NCBI GenBank assembly: GCA_036897625.1
Contig: JAYMTA010000314.1
Coordinates: 1-31,594, forward strand
DNA from: Pelargonium cotyledonis
Taxonomy: Eukaryota; Streptophyta; Magnoliopsida; Geraniales; Geraniaceae
DNA length: 31,594 nt
Direction: 5' to 3'
Below, one piece after another: positions 1-10,111 of this stretch. Made by a program: the position numbers and the translations under genes. The notes under the pieces were generated by a model. That model saw only the letters and a program-made list of their open reading frames with translations, did no database searches and was not told the DNA's origin. The first letter of the stretch is position 1, and every line of letters begins with the position of its first letter.

Positions 1-2
1 AC

Positions 3-996
3 TTGAAGCTTCATAGCTACCGCGGGAGCTTTGATGAATTTGAAGGTAGTTATGAGAAGCGCAGCAAGGAGTCCAACTAGATATTTGAAACTTATGAGAA
101 GCAACTTAGAGCTGCCAAAAAGTCTGGTAGCAGGACTCAGCAGGAGAAGGTTAGAAATCGAGCAAAACATGCTGCAGCCAAGGAGGCAAAAAGAACAGGC
201 GAAGGGCAAGGTTGACTAGGACGAGCCCTTACCAGAGGCCCCAACAAAGTGGAGAGATTATACTGTGGAGTTCCACTTCCTTGAACCCACTGAGCTGACA
301 CCACCACTCTTGCAGCTAATTGAAGCCAGCTTCAGTTATCCAAACCGGGAGGATTTTAGGCTCTTCAATGTTGATGTTGGTATTGATATGGGAACTCGTG
401 TTGCTATAGTTGGGCCTAATGGAGCGGGAAAATCCACTTTATTGAATCTTCTTGCTGGTGATCTGGTTCCCATAGAGGGTGAAGTAAGGAGGAGTCAGAA
501 ATTGAGAATTGGAAGATATTCACAGCACTTTGTGGATCTTTTGACTATGGATGAAACACCAGTTCAATATCTTCTTCGTCTTCATCCAGATCAAGAGGGA
601 CCTAGCAAGCAGGAGGCTGTTCGCGCAAAGTTGGGGAAATTTGGACTACCTAGTCACAACCACCTCACCCCGATTGCTAAGTTATCTGGAGGGCAGAAAT
701 CCCGAGTTGTGTTTACTTCAATATCTATGTCAAACCCACACATATTGCTATTGGACGAGCCCACTAATCACTTGGACATGCAGAGCATTGATGCTCTAGC
801 AGATGCACTGGATCAATTTACTGGTGTTGTCCTGGTCAGTCACGGTTCTAGGCTCATATCACGTGTTTGTGAGGATGAGGAGAAGAGCCAAATTTGGGTA
901 GTAGATGATGGAACTGTGAGCACTTACCCAGGAACCTTTGAGGAGTACAAAGAGGAGCTACAAAGAAAAATTAAAGTAGAGGTCGATGATGATTGA
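3..996 (+). pseudogene. ABCF4: ABCF4/GCN20-like ABC ATPase, C-terminal half, decayed
   Basis: This is the second half of a soluble ABC-F ATPase (GCN20/ABCF4 type), whose relatives act on ribosomes and have no membrane domain. The inter-domain linker is read from 3 in one frame and meets TAG at 78-80. The match then shifts frame near 190-200 and meets a second TAG at 217-219, where relatives have Glu. From about 220 to 996 the second ATPase domain is open. It shows Walker A GPNGAGKST, signature LSGGQKSR and Walker B ILLLDEPTNHLD. The H-loop reads SHGSRL where the family normally has SHDSRL, and one Gly is missing just before it. No intron interrupts the fragment. The 5' part lies outside the window. 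The two stops and the frameshift argue against a working full-length protein. A shorter protein from 265 is possible but unsupported. Whether it arose as a retrocopy or a segmental copy cannot be told here. Confidence 0.88.
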
Positions 997-1462
997 TGTA
1001 GCGCACTACTCTCATGCTTCTTACTAGCCATGTGATATTACTATTCCTACTAATTTATACAATTTTCCAAGTTAAGGCTGTCTTCATATTTCTTTTTTCA
1101 AGTCTATGACATGCATCTTCTTACTACAAATGTGTATATTAACATATATTGTAAATATTGGACATAAAATCCTGATGAATTTTCTCATTTGCTTTTGTAT
1201 ATAACTACAAATTACAATGATCATTATTTTTTTTATATATGTTTTATGTTCATTATGAAATTACATCACACAGGAACCCAGGTTCTATCTTTCATTCATG
1301 AGAAATACTTTGTAGCTGATTTTGTTTTATCAATCCTTGTTGCCCAGGTTGTTACTGTTTTTGTTTCTATAGCTGTATCTGTCAGTATAATTATTACACA
1401 TCCTTGAAACAATGAAATGGAAATCTTAAGATGCATTTTATGTCTCTTTTTATATTTTTCAG

Positions 1463-1535
1463 GGTGTACCAGATGATTTTCTGCAATGCTACGTGTTTCA
1501 AGAAGTGGATAATCAAATTAGGCTTCTCTTGAAAG
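1463..1535 (+). other. Orphan exon-like segment
   Basis: A 73-base open segment is bounded by a strong acceptor (a pyrimidine tract ending in TTTTTCAG at 1462) and a GTACG donor at 1536. Read from 1463 it gives 24 codons with a protein-like composition, beginning GVPDDFLQCYVFQEVD. I do not recognise the protein. It could be an exon of an unidentified gene fragment, a spliced 3'-UTR exon of the ABCF-like locus upstream, or chance. No partner exon was found on either side. Confidence 0.25.
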
Positions 1536-2237
1536 GTACGCAGGAATTTCCCCCCCTTTTTTCCTCCGAATTGTCTATCTAGCTTTTGGTATCAACATGA
1601 TTATCTCTGTTATAAATTTCCGCTCTTATCTAGATGTTTCTGTGAATGTTTGGATGCCAAACTCTGATATGTTTGATATTATGTTAAACTTGACTACAAC
1701 CCAAAATTGACATAGTAAGTGTAGGACCCAACTAATATTTCAAGTAGTAACCAAATTCACATGCTCTTCCCTTGAGATTAGCATTCCCATCACATAAAAG
1801 CTGGATAAAAAGAGAGATAGATTCAGAGAAGTTTTGTCCAAAATCGAGTCCTTTCTGAAGTGGATTAACATCTTATTGATTGATTGAGACTCCTTGTTCT
1901 CTAATAAGAAATTCTAATTGAAAAACAAGCAAAACTTCCTTCTTTATTGGAGGAAAAAATGCAACCTCAAATTCAGATGTGAGTAGTGTGTCAGAATGAA
2001 TATTTTTGTCCATAATATATATGTTGGGAATTAGGGCTATAGCCAAAAGAGAACTCGAACTGCCACACAGTTGGAAAACCAACAAGGATCATAATCAGTG
2101 AGATGTACAAACTAACAGGTTAAAGCAATCAACATGCCAAATCGCACATTGATACACAAACTTGCATGGTTCTGTTTATGCTCACAGGTTGCACTTACTA
2201 TTATTTGATTGAACTTGGTTACAACATCAACCACTAG

Positions 2238-2513
2238 CAGTGGCGGAGTAAGACTTGAGGCTCAACATGTGAACAATTTTCGAACTAGACTTAAATTGTT
2301 CGGCAACTAATGGTTGTTAAAGTATTTTAGAAGAGATTTGATGGACCAGTTTATATCTGGTCCCAAGGAATTGGACATAACAAAGATTGATTAAAGTATT
2401 GTAGAAGAGACTGAATGAGCTATGAGCATATTTGAGACTGAGAAATTAGACATAATTAAAGGTGGTCAAAGAGTTTTAGAGAGGATGGGTGGACCCGTGA
2501 CTACTCGCCACTG
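2238..2513. mobile_element. Possible hAT-type MITE
   Basis: The segment starts CAGTGGCGGAGTA and its far end, read on the opposite strand, starts CAGTGGCGAGTA. These are 12-13 bp terminal inverted repeats differing by one base gap. The length of about 276 bp and the CAGTGGCG-type terminus are typical of non-autonomous hAT elements in plants. The expected 8-bp target-site duplication is not visible (left flank ACCACTAG, right flank ACTCCGCA), so the element is old or the call is wrong. It has no coding capacity. Confidence 0.35.
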
Positions 2514-3309
2514 ACTCCGCAAATGACCGCTACAGATAAAATATCAACATTGATATTCTAGTCATGGAGATTGATTATCTTAAATGAGCATTAAATCTAA
2601 TTTATTAAGTTCGGTCCAGAGTAGTTTTTAGCCTAATTTTACAGAGGGACAAACTTGAAGATATAAGATTGAAAAATCTAGAGGAAGAGTATTAAAGATT
2701 TTTCATTGATGCAATGAGAATTAATTTGATGATTTCTTGTTTTCTTCTCATTACGAGTTGAATTCCTAGAATCCAAGGCTTTCAATATGCATGATGTTTG
2801 AATGAAGTGTGTATTAAATGCATGACTTTGCTTGGTTGTATGCATCTCATTCTAATTGCAAATTGTCTCATTAAATTGGTCGTTTAATATAGATTTTAGT
2901 ACATTAATGCACGTGACTTTGCTAAGATTGCTCATCGTAGTTAAGGCATGAATCTAATCCCTCGTACAGATAAAGGGATAAACACATGTGCAATATCTAT
3001 GTGCTGAAAGTTATGAAAACGGATGGATTTTTTTTTTTTTTTTTGATAGAAAAACGGATGGATTTTAATATAAATAGAACCAACTAGTCTTAACTTAACT
3101 AGAGATAATTAGAGCGTTCAGTTTGGATTAGTTCATATACTTTACATGATTGGATTATTATGTTGTTGCCTGCCTTGATTCCATTGTTGTATATTAATCT
3201 CTGAATACTGTCTTTTGTGATTTCTTCATTATTGTTTTCTTACAAGCTTTAGATTGTAATCAAACAACAAATCACCATTCAGATTAGTCTAGCTCCATTG
3301 TTGAGTTGA

Positions 3310-4970
3310 TCACTTAGTGCTTGCGAAAATTCCAAGTGTGTTGGATAACTTGGGGCTTCCTCGTTTAGGTTTACATGTGGTTCTTCCCCTCGCAACTTCT
3401 TGTCTCGTCTCTAGACAAAGCAAGTGTTGCATTTCAATTTCTTCATCATTGGCATTCGTAGCGCGACCATTGTTGTTTCCAACAACTTTGGTTAAAGACT
3501 GCACCACGCTATCTATCCCACACTCTTTTCTGTATTCCAAAGTCACAGACGAGAGCTCATAGCTTTTCAAGATCGAGCGTGGAGCACTCTGAAAACCAGT
3601 AATTATCATCCATTAACCAAGATTTTATGTAGCCAAGTTCTTGAAATGCAGAACTGAGACTTGAAAGTGATTTGATTAATTACCTCGAGAATTCAAGCAA
3701 AGTACTTGGCATTGTTGACATGGTTATTGAGATCCAAATCATCCAGTCCTGGCTGCAGTTTTTTAGAGAAAGATCAAGACTCTTCGTATCAGATATAAGT
3801 GATCTATAAGTATCAGAAAATTCGAAGAAACTTACCGTTAAACCTGTTCGAATATTCTCTGCTTTGTGAACCACCTCATCATATCCTTGAACTTTCTTGC
3901 CATCTTGATTTATGATAGGATCACAGTCCCTGAGATAAGGCTTGAACTCCTCTTTGACTTCTTCTACGAACTTGGACAACCTTCTCGTCCGTTCATCATC
4001 ACAAACACGCTGCATATATAGAGATCGATAGATCAATAGACAGATAGGTACTACCAACAACAAATCTTCAACCAACTATAGTGTGTAGTGTTTACGTGCT
4101 TGCTCGAACCAGAGCTTTTCGGGTCTTAGGGTCACAAAGAAGCCAATCCGTACGAAAACTGTTCTTTCCTGATGCACAAACCCACTTGTCTACTTGAACA
4201 ACATCACCCGTGTAAAAATGTCAATGATCCTTGTGAGTTCTCAAACTTAAAAATGTTTTTTTTTTGGAAGTTAATTAGTGTGTTATATATATATATATAT
4301 ATATATATACCATGAAGGACAGTTGTCCACCACAATGTGTGTTTTACAAATAACCCATATCAGTTTCCTTTTGGCCATCTCTGGTGTTGACCCTAAACCA
4401 AAAGCCAATAGTCCCATAGCCCTAGTGTGATTCAGTGCTGCATCCTGCACATATTAGGCCATAAACAAAACGTCATTCAAACGTTGTTATTTGTTTAAGG
4501 TCGCATCTGTTAAAAGATAACGCAGGTGTCCTGAGACGATCTCTCAACGACAACAAAGGGGTAAAAACCTGTAGAATATTCATTATGGCCCAAATGGGGG
4601 CGTTGCCCACACTGTCTGTCTGATATGATCTAATTGTGAAGTTTTGCTTGAAAACAAGCCCATCTTGTACCAGCTTCCCTTGAAATGGATCAACAGTTTT
4701 GCTTGCCTGCAATTTGTTGGAAAACATTGTATTGATGGTGTGCCAAATGGATGATAATTTTGAAATCTTCGTCTCTGGCAATGCTAGGTTGGTCTTGAGA
4801 GAGCCTTGAGCATGAACCTTAAGGCGCGAAACTCTTGTAGAAACTAAACGCGAGAGGTTTTCACTAGCGTTTAAGTTCTTGCAAGTTCCTCTACGTAACA
4901 TGAGTCGTTGATTAGTTGATAATGGAAAGACCGAGCCCAACAATCCTACTGCAGCTGAAGAATCCGCCAT
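3310..4970 (-). pseudogene. FATB: FatB-like acyl-ACP thioesterase pseudogene (six exons)
   Basis: FatB thioesterases release saturated fatty acids from acyl carrier protein in plastids. Exons in transcript order: 4970-4569, 4444-4311, 4209-4096, 4009-3836, 3752-3684, 3588-3310. Exon 1 starts MADSSAAVGLLG, has a plastid-transit-like region, then the FatB block LVQDGLVFKQNFTIRSY. Later exons give LNHTRAMGLL, GSTPEMAKRKLIW, ASGKN, the hot-dog motif DLDLNNHVNN, and EYRKECGIDSV with the conserved Cys. Defects: the acceptor of exon 3 reads AC instead of AG at 4211-4210; exon 4 changes frame between VFVMMN and TRRLSK, near 3990-3997; the Trp of the usual WILE motif is TGA at 3695-3693. Intron 2 begins at a TA microsatellite. 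Remaining splice sites are canonical and the exon order is intact, so this is a decayed gene copy with introns, not a retrocopy. A functional FatB elsewhere in the genome is likely. Confidence 0.88.
4281..4310. repeat. TA microsatellite
   Basis: An uninterrupted run of TA dinucleotides sits just inside intron 2 of the FatB-like pseudogene, abutting the donor site. It is probably length-variable between individuals. Confidence 0.85.
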
Positions 4971-6929
4971 GGATCTCTTTTGTAGAAATTTGACAGCGAC
5001 GATATTGATGATTACCTATATTTAAAAAGAAAACGATTGTTACTTGACATGCAAGTTAAAATACAAAATTGAATATGTAAAAGTTCTAGTAGTGCAGTTG
5101 AATTATAGGAAGGCACATGTGAAAGAAACTTACAGTGCTTTAGAGTTGAGATGAGAGTGGGAGATCTATATATAGTAAGAGGGTATTTGCTAATCAACAA
5201 TCATCGGTGCAATTGGTTTAAAGTGTTTGCTCATTCATAAGTGTCAAATTCGAGTCTCGGTTGCGTATTTGCTTATGGTTATGGTTTGTGCATGTTTTTG
5301 GTGAGCAAATCATTACAAATATAAATATAAAAAATGTAATCTACAAGAAATGTAAGAGGGCCACCTATATAGAACAACAAAGTTATTTATTGTGTAATAG
5401 GGCTAAAATATTTAATGTTTGAAATTGATTGATCCCCCCATACTCGTGAATTGCCTAACAAAGAGTTGTTTGACCTAAACTTTTTGGATAGTTATGATCA
5501 AATTTGATGATAATAACTTGGTCGTCATTGTGATCTCCCCTAGGAACAATGATGGTCTGAATTCCGAATGCCAAGGGAATAAAGTTGTTTAAAATGTCAG
5601 GTGTCATTTCATGTTTTTTGGTTCGGCGGATCTCTCAAAATCTTCTACTGCCTCCTCCATTGCCACCAGACTCTCGAAACTCGCTGGCCGCCGGACCCTC
5701 GAAACTCACTGTCGTCGCTCGCCCTTTATGCTTATTGTCTGCCACCACTAGCCCCTCCACTTGCCTACCCGTTTGCTGCTCAGATGTGCCGAAAAGAATC
5801 TGCGCACAGTTGAGGAATAGAACGTCCGCCGCCTCTACCTGTTGTCGCTGCCATGAACTCAAAAACCTTAGCTGCCCTTATGATGTCTTAAAGACAATAC
5901 ACTCCATACAAAGAACAACCATTTTTTTCTCATCTAATTTGATTATAGTTTATACTGTTTTTAGTTTAGTGACTTTTTTTTATTAGGATAAACTACTAAT
6001 TTGACCGTACACACGATAAAAAATTAATCAATTAATCAAATTAATCAATTTGGTCCCCTATATCGATGCAATCAAAGCTCAAACGGAGCAATACCCAACT
6101 TTAGCAACAATGGTCACAAAAACTAAATTTCGTTTTTCAGTTTGCCACATAATCGATGGTCCCCGTCAAAATCAATTTCTACATTAATGAGACTCTTTTT
6201 AAGTCTCAAATTAATAATCATATTATATTTAATATATATTTTTTTAAGAGATTTTTGAGTGAGTCCGTATTTAATATATTTTTATTCGTCTTTGATTGTC
6301 ACATCCTATCACACATGAAATTACAAGAGTTATAGCCTAGTCTAGTGGGTGGCCTCATGTTGATAAATTCAATTTATTGTACTGATTTTCCAATTTCATA
6401 ACTTGGACAAATCTTTTAACTTCTCTATCACTTTCAAATTTATGTACATGGGAGGGCATGAGTACTCTTAGCAAATATCACGAGAGGATTAGTGGAGTAA
6501 CATTTGGTGGACGTTACGTGAATCGAACAAAAGTAACTGAAAGCACGGAAGAGAAATGAAAGCAAACAATACTAAACTTCGGGCAAATGGAAGGTTTACA
6601 ACGCGGTGTTAATATTAGACAACGTCGCCACCACCTGATTTTGGACATAAAATTCCTTTTTAACTAAGACACTTCATCATAGGGTCGGCATAAGAAATAA
6701 GGACGACGCAAACCAATGGAGTCGTAAGGGTTACCAGACATGAGAACAAATGTGCTAATAAAAACACTGAAGATAAGTTCGATACTGATCGAAAGGACAA
6801 GGCGGGGAAAGTCTCCCCAAGCAGTACTAAATAAAGAGTGTACAACCCACCACCCAACAGTAGAACCGAAATGATGTATATGTTCCGTAAAAAAAAAAAA
6901 GAAAAAAAAAAGGTGTGTTTTGAACTTAA
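4971..6929. other. Intergenic region between the FatB pseudogene and HAL3
   Basis: No convincing gene is present. The sequence is AT-rich and contains a SINE-like head near 5204-5290. Around 5988-6200 the wording (AAACTACTAATTTGACC and AATTTGGTCCCCTATA) resembles degenerate plant transposon termini, but I could not define boundaries. An A-rich run occurs at 6890-6911. Open frames at 5585-5986 and 6660-6975 show no domain or typical protein composition and are left out. Confidence 0.5.
5204..5290 (+). mobile_element. tRNA-derived SINE-like head
   Basis: GTGCAATTGGTTTAAAGTG resembles a Pol III A box, and AAATTCGAGTCTC about 40 bp later resembles a B box (GTTCGANTC with one change). The spacing fits a tRNA-derived SINE 5' region. 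The 3' end, tail and target duplication are not clear. Confidence 0.4.
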
Positions 6930-6956
6930 TGACGTGGCAATTCAATTGACACGTCA
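6930..6956. promoter_or_regulatory. 27-bp near-perfect ACGT palindrome (ABRE-like pair) in the HAL3 promoter
   Basis: Two 13-base arms (TGACGTGGCAATT and AATTGACACGTCA) are reverse complements except for one base and surround a single central C. Each arm carries an ACGT core, and the left arm contains ACGTGGC, the plant ABA-response element. The site lies about 160 bp before the presumed 5'-UTR donor of the HAL3 gene, where a proximal promoter is expected. bZIP factors are the usual ligands of such motifs; regulation by them is inference. Confidence 0.5.
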
Positions 6957-6993
6957 AGCCGACAGCGAGATACATTTACGGATTTACCCTCAC

Positions 6994-7001
6994 ATTCCCG
7001 C
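6994..7001 (+). promoter_or_regulatory. E2F-like site upstream of HAL3
   Basis: ATTCCCGC fits the plant E2F consensus WTTSSCSS. It lies in the proximal promoter or leader of the HAL3 gene. Such short matches are often chance. Confidence 0.25.
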
Positions 7002-7114
7002 CGCGTTTTCCCTCCATTTTGTTCACTCATCGTCATCGCCACAATCTGGACCCTAATCTGGTGGCTCGAGAGAAGAGGATCCAAACACGAACATCGGTGT
7101 TAGTTTTAGTTCAG

Positions 7115-8626
7115 GTACTGTAAATCAAATTAATTTTCATCAATTTTCTATTGAGCATTGCTATCTGGTGTAAATTCTGTTTTTTTTTTTTTTTTTTTTT
7201 TTAGACAATAATCTCGTCGTTGTAATGTTGGATTCATCTCCATAACTGCTAATTTTTTGTTCTTAACTTTTGTGAATCACTTTTTAGTTACTATATTTGT
7301 TTTTCAATTTAGCAAAGTTATAGTTCTATTCCTCTACGAAAGATTCCAATGCTGTTGAATTCAAATTTTTACCAATTTTGTCATCGAATGTGTTTTTTTT
7401 GTTGTGAATGAATCCTCTTTTTTACTTTCGTATGTTGTTGTTGGAGAGAATTTGCTCATGCTGAATCAAAAGTTTGAGAAGAAATATGTTTTTGATTGTA
7501 AAGAAAAATGAGAGTTAGAAGTAGTTAAATTATAAGAAGAAAGCTAGAGAAATTCAGAGAAACGAAAAAGATTCAGTTCCTGCCTTCTGGCTTCGAAATC
7601 TTAATCGTGTAAAACTAAATTTGTGTTTAATACAGGTTTAAAAAAAATAAAAAAATCTGGATTTTACCTTCTTATTATTGCCTTAACATCTTATAATGAG
7701 AATATCATAAAAAATTGAGCTTCTGGTATCTGCTATTTCCTGCATTCAATCTGATATCTGCATTGTTCGTCTACTTTTCATTTCTGGCTGGTTTGTTGGG
7801 GGTTAGGTGTTGATCTCCTGTGTCAGTCGTGTTCTTAGGTACAAATTTGCAATTGGGGTGTCAATTAAGTCCGCCGTTTCAGTATTCGTGCTAAGTTTGA
7901 TTCTCTGTTTTGGCAATCTTGAGAATATGTCAGATGATATTGGTACACTGCGGAAATGGGTTGTATATGTTTTCTTCTTTGCTTTTAGATTTAAAATCTG
8001 TCACACCTTAGGCTCCTCCTTGAGTAACTATGCTTGTGATTCAAGAGTTTCAGTTTGAGATGTATTGTGCATCAACAAATCTTCAACTTTCTTATTGAGT
8101 TGGTCATCAATGAAACTGACACTCCTTGTTTACGTGATATCATCTTGATACAATTCGATTAACCATCTTCCTAGTTGCTGCTAATGTGTAGCATCTGGAA
8201 ACTCCTTTATTCCAGGTGCCCCTTCTTCTCGGCTCTTATATTATGTGTGTGTGTGTGTGTGTATGTTTTATTTATTTGTTTTATTTATCAGCAATTTGGT
8301 AACTTTTATCTTATATTATGTGTTCATGCTGTTCTAGAGCTAATTAGAGAGTTTGTTAACTTTCTTCATTGTCCTGTCATGTTTGCTTTTTGGTCCCTTG
8401 ACTGCTACCTGCATATTGATTATTGAGTAAATTGATTCTGAAGATACTCTCTGTCTGTCCCTAGTTGGCTATAGATGACTTGTATGCCCATTGCTTTTGT
8501 AAATTGATTATCAATCCTAGGCTAATGGGCATTAGATGAAATAGTGCTCTTCTTATACGGTTAGAGGTATCGAGTCCTTGTGTGAATCTGGAAAAGTTAA
8601 TAATATGTTTCGTATCTATTGAGTAG
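7115..8626 (+). other. Presumed 5'-UTR intron of the HAL3 gene
   Basis: A donor (TTCAG before GTACTG at 7115) and an acceptor (GAGTAG ending at 8626, three bases before the ATG) frame a 1.5-kb T-rich intron. The upstream leader has no ATG between about 6960 and 7114. A T tract at 7181-7202 and a GT microsatellite at 8244-8262 lie inside. Long leader introns of this sort often raise expression in plants. The donor is inferred from sequence only; transcript data would settle it. Confidence 0.5.
8244..8262. repeat. GT microsatellite
   Basis: A run of about nine GT dinucleotides within the presumed 5'-UTR intron of HAL3. Confidence 0.85.
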
Positions 8627-8629
8627 GTT

Positions 8630-10111
8630 ATGGCTTACTCAGAGTGTGTGAGTGATGAAATGGAGCCAATACTAGTTGATACTGCTCCCAAGCGACCCCG
8701 GATTTTACTTGCAGCCAGTGGAAGTGTAGCTGCCATAAAGTTTGGAAATCTTTGCCGCAGCTTTGCCAAATGGGCTGAAGTAAAAGCAGTTGCCACAACA
8801 GCATCTTTGCACTTCATTGATAGAGCAGCACTTCCTAAGGATGTGGTTCTTTACACAGACGAGGATGAGTGCTCCAGCTGGAAAAAGATAGGTGATAGCG
8901 TGCTTCATATTGAGCTTCGACGATGGGCTGATATCATGGTTATTGCACCGTTGTCAGCCAACACACTTGGAAAGGTAGCATAATCAAGAAGTTCTGCGAA
9001 GATTTTTCGTGATATGTATATTTGCTTTTACTGGCTATAATGATATACAAATAGTTGTTACTGAAGATAACATCTTTCACTCATGTCATATAGTCTCAAT
9101 TCAGAGGTTAATGCTCGGTACCCTCTCTATGGTTCTTGAAGAGAATATAAGTTGCTTATTTTTTTGAATTTTACTATTGCCTATTCTCGTGTTCAAAATG
9201 TTGGTTTTAGAACACAAGTAAGACTATGAAGTCATTTAAAAGCCATTCAAACGTAAAGCTCTAGGGTTGCTTTTCAAAAGAAAATAGAAGGTCTCTTTAT
9301 TGTGTATTCGTGTTGTAGGATATTTAAACAATCTAATTTATTTCAGAATCATCAATGGTCAAAGACATTCATATGTTTCCTTTCCATGTATACTCCTGTT
9401 TGGTTAATGCCATTCAAGGTAATGAAGTTTATTCTACAGTTGTGTTTGTTTGGGGCTCTATTCTGCCTTGTCACAAGATTTGCACCCGGCACACACACGA
9501 GTTCTAAGTTCTTCGCTTACTTTTGAGGAAATGAAATAAGATGCCAAGTTATGAACATTCCTTTCGGTTTAAGCTTCAAACATAAGCAAAGTTGGAAGCG
9601 AGATAACATCATATATTGCTTTTATGTGTGTGCATGCGTTCATGTTAGAATAACATGTAATGACTGTATAAGGCATCTGATTGTCATGGAAGTTGTGAGT
9701 TTTTCTCCTCTCCTCCAGGCAGTTTTTTTCTGCATTTCAGTTTATGTATATTTTTTTATTCATAACTTTAATCTCATTCATTTTCTGATTTTTCTTTAAA
9801 TACATGTTGCATTGCAGATTTCCGGAGGATTGTGTGACAATCTGTTGACATGCATTGTGCGAGCATGGGACTACAGTAAGCCAGTATTCGTCGCACCATC
9901 CATGAATACCTTCATGTGGAGAAATCCTTTTACAGAGCGGCATCTTATGTTGATTGACGAGCTTGGGATTTCTCTCGTTCCACCTGTTACGAAGAGGCTG
10001 GCTTGTGGGGACTATGGGAATGGTGCAATGGCTGAACCTTCCATCATATACTCAACTGTGAGGCTCTTCTTCGAATCACGGATCAATTCAGCTGGTAGCA
10101 GTGATCAGTAG
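8630..10111 (+). CDS. HAL3: Phosphopantothenoylcysteine decarboxylase, HAL3 type
   Basis: This FMN flavoprotein decarboxylates 4'-phosphopantothenoylcysteine to phosphopantetheine, a step of coenzyme A synthesis. Plant HAL3 proteins are also linked to salt tolerance and growth. Coding exons are 8630-8974 and 9818-10111, giving 212 aa against 209 for Arabidopsis HAL3a. The split falls after NTLGK in phase 0 with canonical GT and AG. Seen in the sequence: the flavin-binding stretch LLAASGSVAAIK (residues 26-37); catalytic His in VLHIELRRWAD (His93, matching His90 of AtHAL3a); the substrate clamp PSMNTFMW with Asn145 (Asn142); and ACGDYGNGAM with the reductive Cys178 (Cys175). The constant offset of three supports the chosen start, which is also the first ATG after the leader intron acceptor. 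The N-terminal 20 residues are acidic and poorly conserved, as in relatives. All key residues are present, so it should be functional. It probably acts as a cytosolic trimer, by family knowledge. Confidence 0.96.

Larger units (their letters stand above)
997..3309. other. Non-coding stretch between the two pseudogenes
   Basis: This is AT-rich sequence with no ORF that looks like protein. It holds the orphan exon-like segment, a possible MITE at 2238-2513 and a poly-T tract flanked by a 16-bp direct repeat near 3016-3066. Apart from these I see nothing. Confidence 0.6.

Noticed and set aside
4096..4209. FatB exon 3 as part of a functional gene through a non-canonical GT-AC intron
   Set aside because: A single unusual acceptor might be tolerated, but the frameshift in exon 4 and the stop in exon 5 independently break the protein.
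5585..5986. Open frame of 133 codons, Pro/Ser/Cys-rich
   Set aside because: Three overlapping frames on both strands are open here because of local GC bias. There is no domain, no splice context and no recognisable relative.
6330..6375. Possible further SINE head (GCCTAGTCTAGTGGGTGG)
   Set aside because: It is vaguely A-box-like, but no B box follows at the right spacing.
6660..6975. Two overlapping minus-strand frames with hydrophobic stretches
   Set aside because: They overlap the HAL3 promoter, include a poly-Phe run from an A tract, and show no family motif. Hydrophobic composition follows from T-rich sequence.
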